From Hydrogenophilales bacterium (GTDB lineage Bacteria > Pseudomonadota > Gammaproteobacteria > Burkholderiales > Thiobacillaceae), in assembly GCA_016719465.1 (NCBI GenBank), contig JADJYY010000013.1, positions 1-64,000 of the forward strand: a stretch of 64,000 nt of DNA, read 5' to 3'. How positions within the stretch are numbered: the first letter of the stretch is position 1; each line of letters starts with the position of its first letter. The notes under the pieces were generated by a model that saw only the letters and a list, made by a program, of their open reading frames with translations, was not told the DNA's origin and ran no database searches. Positions 1 to 6,570 of the stretch are shown here, one piece after another. A program made the translations under genes and the position numbers.

Positions 1-1295
1 GGCGCAAGTACACTCGATATGCAGATTCGGGCAGCAAGACCGAGCCTCCGTAAAACCTTAAAATGGGCCATAGACATCTGCGAGGGAATGAATCATGCAA
101 AATCAAGAGGGCTAATTGCGCATCGTGATTTAAAGCCCAGTAATTTGATGATTGACGCCAATGAAAGCATAAAAATAACCGATTTTGGGCTAGCCATTTT
201 TCCGGTTGACCCATCAAATAGGTTTGTTGATACTTCGCCTTCTGGCACGCCAGTATATATGCCACCAGAACAATTTGTTGCTGGCGCGAAAATCAGCGAA
301 AGAAGCGATGTATACAGCTTCGGCATAATTCTTTATGAAATACTCTCAGGCGGCCAACTTCCATTCAGGATGCATAGAACAAACCCTGAAGACTATTTTG
401 CTTATTTCCATAATCTTCATCTTACATTCGAACTACCTCGCTTTGATTCACCACTCTTTCCTCTGATTGCAAAATGCCTTAACAAACAACCGCAAGACCG
501 ATACGCATCATTTGCTGAGATCAGCAAGGAATTACAAACTCTTTACCTCGTACATGCAGGCGAAAACTACCGCCCGATACCTAAAGATGAAATGAATGCG
601 GCAGAGAATGTCAACTATGCAGTAAGCTACATGATTCTAGGTGATACGACTAGAGCTTTGAAGCATATTGACCAAGCAATCAATGCCGCACCTTGGTATA
701 TGCCAGCTTACAACAACAAAGCCGGAATTCTGGCGCAATTAGGGAGAGTCGGCGATGCCGTCTCAATTTGGAGCGAGCTAACAAATAAGGCACCTAAGCT
801 TGGTCGGCCCCATTACAATCTAGGCAACGTCTCAATGCAGAGCGGTGATATAACATCAGCAATTAAGCAGTTTCGTCAAGCCATTGAGCTAGAGCCAGAT
901 TACATACCAGCTATTGTTAATCTTGCGATTTGTCTACAGAATAGCGGCAATATTCAGGAAGCTATCCAACTTTATAGCCAGGCCATGACATTAAGTCCCA
1001 ATGATGCGCAAATAAAGTACAACAAAGCATATTTGTTATATGAAACTGCACAATATGTGGAAGCAATAGAGATACTCAACAAGGTCATTGCGTTAAACCC
1101 AAGGAATCTCTTGCCTATACCATTACCTTGGGCTTTGTCATCAATCCATGAATCAACGACGAACTAGCTTTATCGTATTACGACAAAGCATTAAGCATTG
1201 ACCCACAATACCCTTACGCCCTTAAGAACAAAAATGAGCTTCTGCATGAGTTGAATAAAAGGCGGGGGCTCTTTGGTCGACTGTTTGGCAAGTAG
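1..1295 (+). pseudogene. Ser/Thr protein kinase with C-terminal TPR repeats, 5' cut by window edge, broken near 3' end
   Basis: Hanks-type kinase C-lobe followed by TPR repeats. The frame is open from base 1, so the N-lobe lies outside the window. Visible motifs are the catalytic loop HRDLKPSN (about 115-145), DFGLA (about 180-195) and an activation segment GTPVYMPPEQF (about 244-275). At least four TPR units follow from about 600. The frame stops at 1165-1167, but TPR-like coding (YYDKALSIDPQYPYAL) continues in frame 3 to a TAG at 1293-1295. Restoring it needs a one-base shift near 1110-1116 and loss of a TGA at 1149-1151, which points to decay or sequence errors. Base use is clearly AT-richer than the core genome, suggesting transfer. 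An attC-like site follows directly, so this was probably a cassette gene. Domain calls are sure; the role is unknown. Confidence 0.8.
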
Positions 1296-1299
1296 CGAT

Positions 1300-1375
1300 G
1301 CCGAACAATCGCTTCGAGAGGGACGCTCCGCCAGCAAGCTTCTACTGCCTCCCGCCCTCAAGCTAAACGTTAGCT
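1300..1375 (+). other. attC-like integron recombination site
   Basis: The site begins with GCCGAAC (R''-like, degenerate) at 1300-1306 and ends with AACGTTAGCT, whose GTTAGCT box (1369-1375) fits R'. The inner arms GCTTCGAGAGGGACG and CCCGCCCTCAAGC pair imperfectly, as expected of an attC hairpin. It starts five bases after the end of the kinase/TPR gene, which is where a cassette site should sit. Confidence 0.6.
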
Positions 1376-1423
1376 GCGCTAAAAAATTCTACACATCGAA
1401 TAGTCAATCATTAGCAGAGTTAG

Positions 1424-2153
1424 GTGGCTCACCTAGAGGATCATCTTGGGTTTTTACGAAGATCCGCTGAGGAATTTGATGGCGGGCACAAAAGCGAAGC
1501 TAAACGACTTGCTGTGTCGCTACGCGTACTATTCCATGCTACCGCTCAGTCTCATTCTCTTCTGAGTCAACTTAATCGACTGAGTGGCAAGTTCATTTCA
1601 ACCTCAATTCCATACGACCCAAAAAATGGGCTATCTCACTGTGGTCTCATAATGACAGCCATGTCCACCACTCACGCTGAATATGTAGCGCCGTTGGATG
1701 ATTTTATTTTTCAGAGATGGTTATCGTTCCCTGAGTGGTGGGAGGAAATCGTGTTTGTGGACAATAAAAAAAACACTCTGTCGAGGAAGACACTTGTATT
1801 ATCCATTGCAAACCAAGATGGCGGTGCTCACGTCGACCCGAAATTGACAGATGTCTACGCTCGTCTATCAAGACAGAACTCACTTGGTTGGATCTTGACG
1901 ACTGGCGAAGACATGCCAGCTATTGAAAGCCCTGAACGTGCTGCTATTCGTCAAATTGCGCACGAAACACTCGAGACACTCATTCCGGGTTATCGTAAAA
2001 TGCCTAAGTACGAATGCGAGATTGTCTTCGGCGGTGCAATGGACGTAGAAGGCGAGACGTTGCCGCCACTTCAAAACAAGAGCGGTTGAGCCGCAATGAA
2101 AAATGTCCTTGTGGAAGTGGTCGTAAATACAAAAGTGTCATGGCGCCATCTAA
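1424..2153 (+). pseudogene. SEC-C motif protein, frameshifted near its 3' end
   Basis: A GTG-started frame encodes about 215 residues of a protein I recognise only as cassette-type and uncharacterised. The C-terminal SEC-C zinc-binding motif (RNEKCPCGSGRKYK) lies in frame 1 at about 2090-2134, whereas the main frame ends at 2087-2089. A further one-base change after the AAAA run at 2131-2134 would continue to CHGAI and a TAA at 2151-2153. That TAA overlaps the next attC, as in many intact cassettes. So two single-base losses, one at an A run, separate this from an ordinary SEC-C protein. Either the gene is decaying or the sequence has indel errors. SEC-C motifs bind zinc and often mediate protein or RNA contacts; the role of the N-terminal part is unknown. 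Confidence 0.6.
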
Positions 2154-2238
2154 CTGGCGGTTCAAGCGGAGCGCGCGAAATGCTGGTTCACTCCGTGTTT
2201 GCCGCCTCGCGCGCGCCCGCTTAACCTAAACGTTGGAA
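2148..2238 (+). other. attC integron recombination site
   Basis: It starts with a consensus R'' box ATCTAAC (2148-2154) and ends with AAACGTTGGAA (R' box 2232-2238, last base off consensus). L''/L' type arms GGTTCAAGCGG and CCGCTTAACC face each other, and GCGCGCG/CGCGCGC stems lie inside. It joins the SEC-C cassette to the Abi-alpha cassette. Confidence 0.75.
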
Positions 2239-2259
2239 CTCACAGGAACCGTCTTTACC

Positions 2260-3000
2260 ATGACCGAACAGAATTCGAGCAGCTTAGACATCCTGGGTGT
2301 TAAGCCCGTTGCCGATGCCGTGTCCCACGTATCGAAGGTAACGGTCGACGGCGCATCTTCATTCCTAAGTCGTATCTGCCTTCCAGCCGCAGAAGAATTT
2401 GGCTTGCTACTTCAAGATAAGGTTCGCGCCTGGCGTGCAGCTAATGCGATCCGCGTTGTCACCGAAGCGCAAGCCCTGCTCCAGAAGTTTGAACCAATGC
2501 CGGACGGTCATGCACATCCACGATTAGTGGCCTCGGTAATAGAGGAAGGATCGTGGTCTGATGACGCCACATTGCAGGAAATGTGTGGCGGACTGCTTGC
2601 ATCGTCGTGTTCGCAAGACGGTCACGACGATAGCAACCTAATCTTCATCGGTCTTCTTAAGCAGCTTACGCGCGTCCAAGTGAGGCTACTGCGCTTTTCG
2701 GTCGAGCAGGCGAAAAAGGGAACAGATTCGAACGGCCTAATTACTGTGATCGAACCGTTAATGACCGATATTTCGACTGTTTTGCGTGTTGCAGAAGTCG
2801 ATGACATACACCGCGTGGATCAGGAACTTGACCACCTCAGGGGTAGCGAGCTAATTGCAGAGGGTTTTGCTACAGGTCGATCGCAAGCCAACTTGATGCC
2901 CACTGCATTGGCAATCAATCTGTATGTACGGTGCCAAGGCTACAGGGGAAACGCAGCCGACTACTTCGGAATCGCAAAGTCAGAAGGCGTTACCCCATGA
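2260..3000 (+). CDS. Abi-alpha (DUF4393) family protein, putative phage-resistance factor
   Basis: 246 residues from ATG 2260, chosen over an upstream TTG at 2233 that would start inside the attC R' box. The segment DGASSFLSRICLPAAEEFG (about residues 32-50) followed by LLLQDKVRAWR is typical of the Abi-alpha/DUF4393 family. The helical middle part with EEGSWSDDATLQEMCGGLLASS also fits. Family members are annotated as abortive-infection-like proteins, but the mechanism is not well established. The protein looks soluble and mostly helical, without a signal peptide. It is a single-gene cassette between two attC sites with no promoter evident in the short spacer, so it may depend on read-through or a promoter I cannot see. 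Family call fairly firm; the anti-phage role is inferred. Confidence 0.75.
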   Translation: MTEQNSSSLDILGVKPVADAVSHVSKVTVDGASSFLSRICLPAAEEFGLLLQDKVRAWRAANAIRVVTEAQALLQKFEPMPDGHAHPRLVASVIEEGSWSDDATLQEMCGGLLASSCSQDGHDDSNLIFIGLLKQLTRVQVRLLRFSVEQAKKGTDSNGLITVIEPLMTDISTVLRVAEVDDIHRVDQELDHLRGSELIAEGFATGRSQANLMPTALAINLYVRCQGYRGNAADYFGIAKSEGVTP

Positions 3001-3001
3001 G

Positions 3002-3068
3002 TTCCAACCCGGCAGTCGAGCGGACCTGCGCGAAAAGCCGCGCAGGTCCGCTCACTTCTACGTTAGGT
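3002..3068 (+). other. attC integron recombination site with strong stem
   Basis: The R''-like box TTCCAAC is at 3002-3008 and a consensus R' box GTTAGGT at 3062-3068. Between them AGCGGACCTGCGCG (3019-3032) pairs perfectly with CGCGCAGGTCCGCT (3039-3052) around a six-base loop. It begins right after the Abi-alpha stop codon. Confidence 0.8.
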
Positions 3069-3071
3069 TTC

Positions 3072-3410
3072 ATGGGCACCACTACAACTCAAGGCCGAAG
3101 CACCACGGTAATCTCCTACCTCGCTGTTGGGTTCGTTATCGCCCTTGTTGTCGGGCAATCCCTTAATCCGGCAATCGGCCCAGCGGAGGAAACTCACGGC
3201 ATAGTTCAAGGCACAGCTCTCGTTCCCGCAGATGGCCCAGCTCCGTCAAAGAACGTGTGGGTGTTGCTGGGCAATGGAACAACCGTGGTAATTAACGCGC
3301 CGACAGATCTCGTGGTTGCGCCAGGGCAGGAAGTCAAACTTCTCGTCTATCGGCGTCTGCTTACCAACACCAAGTCATATGCGATCGTGAACACCGGGGT
3401 GACTAAATGA
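3072..3410 (+). CDS. Small membrane-anchored cassette protein of unknown function
   Basis: 112 residues from ATG 3072, four bases after the attC R' box; a longer frame from 2931 would run through the attC hairpin and is rejected. Residues about 13-31 form one hydrophobic helix (ISYLAVGFVIALVVGQSL), so the remainder (about 80 residues) is probably periplasmic. That part is rich in Val, Pro and Gly (VWVLLGNGTTVVINAP, VLVYRR-like strands), suggesting a small beta domain. I do not recognise the family. The stop (3408-3410) is one base before the next attC, so this is a compact single-gene cassette. Existence is supported by the tight attC bracketing; function is unknown. Confidence 0.6.
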   Translation: MGTTTTQGRSTTVISYLAVGFVIALVVGQSLNPAIGPAEETHGIVQGTALVPADGPAPSKNVWVLLGNGTTVVINAPTDLVVAPGQEVKLLVYRRLLTNTKSYAIVNTGVTK

Positions 3411-3411
3411 A

Positions 3412-3510
3412 ACCTAACCCGCCGGTCGAGAGGGACCGCCGAGAAGCTGCGCTTCTCGGTTCCCTACGCGGCTTCGCCGCTCCGGCGGCCCCTCACCTAG
3501 CACGTTAGGC
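3412..3510 (+). other. attC integron recombination site
   Basis: A perfect R'' box ACCTAAC (3412-3418) and a perfect R' box GTTAGGC (3504-3510) bracket about 85 bases of nested palindromes, including GAGAAGC/GCTTCTC and GCGGC/GCCGC stems. At 99 bases this is the largest and most canonical site in the array. Confidence 0.85.
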
Positions 3511-3580
3511 CTCTTGATCGGTGGATTGACGAGACGTACGAAAAGGCGTACCGTCCAGCATCACCTGAAGGAGATCGAAC

Positions 3581-3823
3581 ATGGTCACCCTTACCGCCAG
3601 CGAAGCCCGCGCCAACCTATACCGCCTCATCGACCAGGCAGCCGAATCACATCAGCCTATTCACATTGCCGGAAAGAGGACCAGCGCGGTTCTCCTATCA
3701 ACTGAAGACTGGGACGCCATTCAGGAAACGCTCTACTTGCTTTCGATTCCCGGTATGCGCGAATCAATCAAGGAGGGTATGGCCGAGCCCCTCGGCAAGA
3801 GCGCCAAGGAGCTTGGGTGGTGA
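3581..3823 (+). CDS. Phd/YefM family antitoxin
   Basis: 80 residues. The N-terminal half (MVTLTASEARANLYRLIDQ) is the Phd/YefM DNA-binding dimer fold, with the usual ...HIAGKRTSAVLLSTEDWDAIQET strand-helix continuation. The C-terminal tail should wrap the toxin. An AAGGAG Shine-Dalgarno sits nine bases before the ATG. The stop overlaps the start of the RelE/YoeB-type toxin gene, the standard antitoxin-first arrangement, so the pair is probably autoregulated from the about 70-base leader after attC. By family knowledge it neutralises the downstream ribosome-dependent RNase and represses the operon. Confidence 0.85.
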   Translation: MVTLTASEARANLYRLIDQAAESHQPIHIAGKRTSAVLLSTEDWDAIQETLYLLSIPGMRESIKEGMAEPLGKSAKELGW

Positions 3824-4083
3824 GTTGGCACGTCGTCTATTCGAAGCACGCACAGAAGGACGCCAAGAAACTTGCGGCCGCCGGCCTCAAGGACAAAGCG
3901 CTGGATCTGCTGGCGGTTCTCGCCGCGGATCCATTTCAGAACCCACCGCCCTATGAAAAGCTCGTTGGCGACTTGGCCGGTACGTACTCGCGACGCATCA
4001 ACATACAGCACCGTTTGGTCTACGAGGTATTTGCCAAGGAGCGCATTGTCCGTGTGCTTCGCATGTGGTCGCATTACGAGTAG
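3817..4083 (+). CDS. RelE/YoeB-type mRNA interferase toxin
   Basis: 88 residues with GTG starts at 3817 or 3820, overlapping the antitoxin stop by 7 or 4 bases, which implies translational coupling. The sequence shows the Txe/YoeB pattern: SWHVVYSKHAQKDAKKL at the start, NPPPYEKLVGDLAGTYSRRIN in the middle, and QHRLVYEV...RVLRMWSHYE at the end. The terminal His-Tyr is a hallmark of YoeB-like toxins and contributes to A-site mRNA cleavage. Family members cut mRNA on the ribosome when the antitoxin is degraded. In cassette arrays such pairs are thought to stabilise the array. Seven bases downstream lies an R''-like half site without a clear R' partner. Confidence 0.88.
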   Translation: MVSWHVVYSKHAQKDAKKLAAAGLKDKALDLLAVLAADPFQNPPPYEKLVGDLAGTYSRRINIQHRLVYEVFAKERIVRVLRMWSHYE

Positions 4084-4085
4084 AG

Positions 4086-4092
4086 GCCCAAT
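4086..4092 (+). other. R''-like attC half site without partner
   Basis: GAGGCCCAAT lies directly after the toxin stop and resembles the GAGGCCCAAC boxes at 5850 and 6485. No GTTRRRY box follows before the next gene at 4123, so the site appears to be cut down, perhaps by a deletion that joined two cassettes. Confidence 0.35.
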
Positions 4093-4122
4093 CTGTTCAT
4101 ACCCGCAAGGAGATTTCCCACA

Positions 4123-4869
4123 GTGGACATCCCACGAATATTCAACATCACTGAAAGCGCTCACCGCATCCACAACCCGATCACCCCCGAAAAGCTCGCC
4201 ACGCTCGGCGCGGCGCTGCGTCTGGAATCGGGGGCCCGAGTGCTCGACCTCGGCAGCGGTTCGGGGGAGATGCTGTGCACCTGGGCACGCGATCACGGCG
4301 TCATCGGCACCGGCATCGACATGAGCCGGTTGTTCACCGAGCAAGCGAAACGCCGTGCCGAAGAACTCGGCGTCGCCGATCAAGTCAGGTTCATCCATGG
4401 CGATGCCGCCGGCTATGTCTCTGACGAGAAGGCCGATGTGGCGGCCTGTGTCGGTGCCACCTGGATCGGCGGGGGCGTTGCCGGCACGATCGAGCTTCTG
4501 GCGCGGAGCCTGCGCGCCGGTGGGATCATCCTCGTCGGCGAGCCCTTTTGGCGGCGGTTGCCGTCGACGGAAGAGGTTGCCAAGGGCTGCCTTGCCAACT
4601 CGATCGCCGACTTTCTCACGCTTCCCGAACTGCTCGCGTCCTTCGGCCGCCTGGGCTACGACGTCGTGGAAATGGTTCTGGCCGACCAGGACGGCTGGGA
4701 CAGATACGAGGCGGCCAAATGGCTCACCATGCGCCGATGGCTAGAAGCCCATCCCGACGACGAGCTGGCGCAAGAGGTTCGAGCCCAACTGACCTCGGAA
4801 CCCGGACGCCACGCCGCTTACACGCGTGAATACCTGGGCTGGGGTGTGTTCGCGCTGATGCCGCGGTGA
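4123..4869 (+). CDS. Class I SAM-dependent methyltransferase
   Basis: 248 residues from a GTG start with AAGGAG upstream. Motif I VLDLGSGSGEML (about residues 40-51) and the acidic GTGIDMS (about 62-68) form the SAM pocket, followed by FIHGDAAGY (motif II region) and ACVGATWIGGG. The C-terminal third (EAHPDDELAQEV, HAAYTREYLGWGVFAL) resembles the small-molecule methyltransferases often found in mobile arrays. The substrate cannot be told. Codon use here is nearer to the core genome than the first cassettes. It lies between a toxin gene and an XRE regulator with no attC on its left side except a half site, so it may share a cassette with one of them. Confidence 0.8.
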   Translation: MDIPRIFNITESAHRIHNPITPEKLATLGAALRLESGARVLDLGSGSGEMLCTWARDHGVIGTGIDMSRLFTEQAKRRAEELGVADQVRFIHGDAAGYVSDEKADVAACVGATWIGGGVAGTIELLARSLRAGGIILVGEPFWRRLPSTEEVAKGCLANSIADFLTLPELLASFGRLGYDVVEMVLADQDGWDRYEAAKWLTMRRWLEAHPDDELAQEVRAQLTSEPGRHAAYTREYLGWGVFALMPR

Positions 4870-4906
4870 GCATTGGTCGCCGCCCACGATTACAGGAGGC
4901 CATGAA

Positions 4907-5167
4907 ATGAAAGAGTTCAGTCCCGCGACAAAGCGAGTTGAGGTCTCGGTGGGGGAGTCTGTCCGTATCCTGCGCGAGCTTCAAGAGTTGAGCCAAAACC
5001 AACTTTCCGAACTTACCGGTATTCCTCAAGCGACCATTTCCGCCATCGAAAACAGTCGCGTTAATTTGGGTGTGGAGCGCGCCAAGGTGCTCGCCCGTGC
5101 CCTTAACTGTCATGCTGCCGTGCTTGTGTTTCCCGGTTGGAAAGTTCCGGTTGCACACGCCGCCTGA
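4907..5167 (+). CDS. XRE-family helix-turn-helix regulator (HigA-like)
   Basis: 86 residues; a clear AGGAGG (4894-4899) sits seven bases before this ATG, which decides it over an ATG two codons earlier that meets an immediate stop. The HTH is at about residues 27-60 (LSQNQLSELTGIPQATISAIEN). Such short XRE proteins are often antitoxins of HigBA-type pairs, but the gene upstream is a methyltransferase, not a HigB toxin, so it may be an orphan or a simple regulator. Its stop overlaps a degenerate R'' box of the next attC-like site, consistent with the end of a cassette. Confidence 0.8.
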   Translation: MKEFSPATKRVEVSVGESVRILRELQELSQNQLSELTGIPQATISAIENSRVNLGVERAKVLARALNCHAAVLVFPGWKVPVAHAA

Positions 5168-5233
5168 TCCTCCGCGCCAGTGGGAAGCTTCGCCGGAAAG
5201 CCGGCTGCGCGCCCCTGAGCTGGCACGTTGGGC
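5162..5233 (+). other. attC-like site, degenerate left box
   Basis: A consensus R' box GTTGGGC (5227-5233) is preceded by a hairpin-forming stretch in which GCCAG (about 5176) pairs with CTGGC (about 5220) and GCCGG with CCGGC. The expected R'' complement GCCCAAC is replaced by GCCTGAT over the XRE stop codon, so the left limit is uncertain. Confidence 0.5.
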
Positions 5234-5236
5234 GTC

Positions 5237-5491
5237 TCAGTAATGGAAACGCAATTGGGCTATTTGGAGTTCGTCGCCTTCAAGCCGATACACCATGCGG
5301 TGCTCATCCGTGATCCGGCGTGACCAAAATCCTGAGAGAGCATGTTTCAGTGGCTCGGGCTTGCCAACGCCGCTGAACGGCTCTCGCTGGGTTTCGCGAA
5401 TCAGCTTGTTGATCCGATCGACCATCTTTTTGTCTTGCTTCTGCCAATACAGATAGTCTTCCCATGCCTCGTCCGCGAAAACCAGCTTCAC
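5237..5491 (-). CDS. yoeB: YoeB/Txe family toxin
   Basis: 84 residues, the usual YoeB length. Diagnostic features are MKLVFADEAWEDYLYWQKQDKK at the start, GKPEPLKHALSGFWSRRITDEHRMVY in the middle (Glu, Arg and Arg of the active site) and the C-terminal LRFHY with His-Tyr. The gene starts within the last four bases of yefM (5488-5491). By family it cleaves mRNA in the ribosomal A site. The pair lies on the minus strand inside an array otherwise on the plus strand, so it must use its own promoter, probably in 5740-5850. Confidence 0.92.
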   Translation of the reverse strand: MKLVFADEAWEDYLYWQKQDKKMVDRINKLIRETQREPFSGVGKPEPLKHALSGFWSRRITDEHRMVYRLEGDELQIAQLRFHY

Positions 5492-5739
5492 TTGGCCAGG
5501 TTCCGCTCGACGCCCTTGCCGGCGTTCAACTGAGCCATTGCCGCAAGAAGACGCTTGGCGTTCGCGGGTGTGCGCAGCAGATAGGCGGTCTCTTCCAGCG
5601 CCTTGTAATCTTCGAGCGAGAGCATCACGACCGACTGTTCTCCGTTGCGGGTGATGATCAACGCCTCGTGGTCATTGCAAACGCGGTCCATGGCATTCGC
5701 CAGGTTCGCGCGAACCGTCGTGTAGGTAATCGCATCCAT
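5488..5739 (-). CDS. yefM: YefM/Phd family antitoxin
   Basis: 83 residues from ATG 5739; a longer frame to 5787 lacks a better start. MDAITYTTVRANLANAMDRVC is the YefM dimerisation and DNA-binding region, followed by EALIITRNGEQSVVMLSLEDYKAL and an acidic/helical tail that should bind YoeB. It overlaps yoeB by four bases. Together they should form an autoregulated module. The upstream segment (about 5740-5850) contains ACATGTACAGTCTCGCGTACATATA when read on the minus strand, where repeated GTAC palindromes are typical of YefM operators; this is inference. Confidence 0.9.
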   Translation of the reverse strand: MDAITYTTVRANLANAMDRVCNDHEALIITRNGEQSVVMLSLEDYKALEETAYLLRTPANAKRLLAAMAQLNAGKGVERNLAK

Positions 5740-5744
5740 TTCGG

Positions 5745-5780
5745 GGCTCCTTATATGTACGCGAGACTGTACATGTTTGC
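5745..5780 (-). promoter_or_regulatory. Probable yefM-yoeB operator/promoter
   Basis: Two GTACA/TGTAC palindromic blocks (TATATGTACG and CTGTACATGT on the plus strand) lie just upstream of the yefM ATG. Known YefM and Phd proteins bind short palindromes with TGTACA cores over their own promoters. The assignment rests on this resemblance and position. Confidence 0.5.
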
Positions 5781-5849
5781 CAACCACTTGTCAGCGCTGG
5801 CGGCCTGGGGCTCAGGCTCCATGCTGAAGCCGGTCATGGCTGATCAGAG

Positions 5850-5856
5850 GCCCAAC
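5850..5856 (+). other. Orphan attC R'' box
   Basis: GAGGCCCAACCC contains a perfect R'' box GCCCAAC, matching the attC at 6485 for the first 12 bases. No R' box follows before the gene at 5929. It marks the likely right edge of the yefM-yoeB cassette, possibly truncated. Confidence 0.4.
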
Positions 5857-5928
5857 CCAATAGGAACCGGACCTGGGCAATAAGCCACCCAGACCGATTC
5901 CTCCCTCGTTCCACATCAAGACCACAGA

Positions 5929-6450
5929 ATGCTCCTGCCGCGCGAATCAGCACTCCGCTTCATCGAAGGCTACAAGGCCATTCTCTTCCGCGTACTTGAC
6001 GATGCGGGTATCAAAAGAACGCGCTCGGTCTCGAATGACCTTGTGGCCGCTCGCACGCATGCCAAGGGCAAGCCCGAGTTGATCGATCTGGCGATCGCTG
6101 AACTGGAGTCCGACGGCCGAGCGGTGGAACCTGACGTAGTGTTGGCCGTGAAGCGCATGAAAGTTGATCGATGGGTCTACTTGCGGCAGACGAAGAGGTT
6201 CGCCGTGTTCATCGACAAGATGGTCGAGAATGCCTACGAGGTCAGGGCACTTACAACTCCCCTGAACGAACTGGTCGGTGAACCTCCATGTACGTTTGAA
6301 ATCGGCGTGTTCGAGTACGAGGGTGTCTTTGTCTGCGACGGCTTGGCACTTGGCCCGATCGCTCTCGGCCCCGGCTACAGGGCACAGTTCAAGGCCGCCT
6401 ACACCGCCATACGCAAGGCGGGCAGACTTCACACGAGAACCGCCACCTGA
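5929..6450 (+). CDS. Uncharacterised cassette protein
   Basis: 173 residues, no signal peptide or membrane helix. It opens with MLLPRESALRFIEGYKAIL and contains a charged helical N-terminal half and a C-terminal half with short strands (FEIGVFEYEGVFVCDGLALGP). I do not recognise the family. It is bracketed by an orphan R'' box on the left and an attC-like site on the right, and its codon pattern is coding throughout, so it is probably a real cassette gene. Its reverse strand also shows a long frame, which I treat as a shadow. Confidence 0.55.
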   Translation: MLLPRESALRFIEGYKAILFRVLDDAGIKRTRSVSNDLVAARTHAKGKPELIDLAIAELESDGRAVEPDVVLAVKRMKVDRWVYLRQTKRFAVFIDKMVENAYEVRALTTPLNELVGEPPCTFEIGVFEYEGVFVCDGLALGPIALGPGYRAQFKAAYTAIRKAGRLHTRTAT

Positions 6451-6484
6451 CTACTACTCTATGTGGACTCACTCTGAATGAGAG

Positions 6485-6553
6485 GCCCAACCCATCCATC
6501 AACACGGACGGGCTTACAGCGGGCCTCACCAGCCTCCAGCCAGCCAGTTATGT
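6485..6553 (+). other. attC-like site before the beta-lactamase
   Basis: A perfect R'' box GCCCAAC (6485-6491) is followed by pairing blocks (ACGGACGGGC, GCGGGCC) and a GTTATGT box (6547-6553) close to R'. The R' box overlaps a possible upstream ATG of the beta-lactamase frame. This is the last site of the array that I can see. Confidence 0.45.
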
Positions 6554-6570
6554 CGAACGTCGCGCATCCC

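Noticed and set aside
1273..1470. Small frame crossing the first attC-like site
   Set aside because: It spans a palindromic recombination site and has no ribosome site or recognisable sequence.
2924..3166. Frames crossing the attC at 3002-3068
   Set aside because: Translation through a near-perfect hairpin; the bracketing genes explain the region better.
5947..6432. 161-codon minus-strand frame opposite the 5929 gene
   Set aside because: The plus-strand frame has the array orientation, and neither strand shows motifs; I kept the plus strand only.
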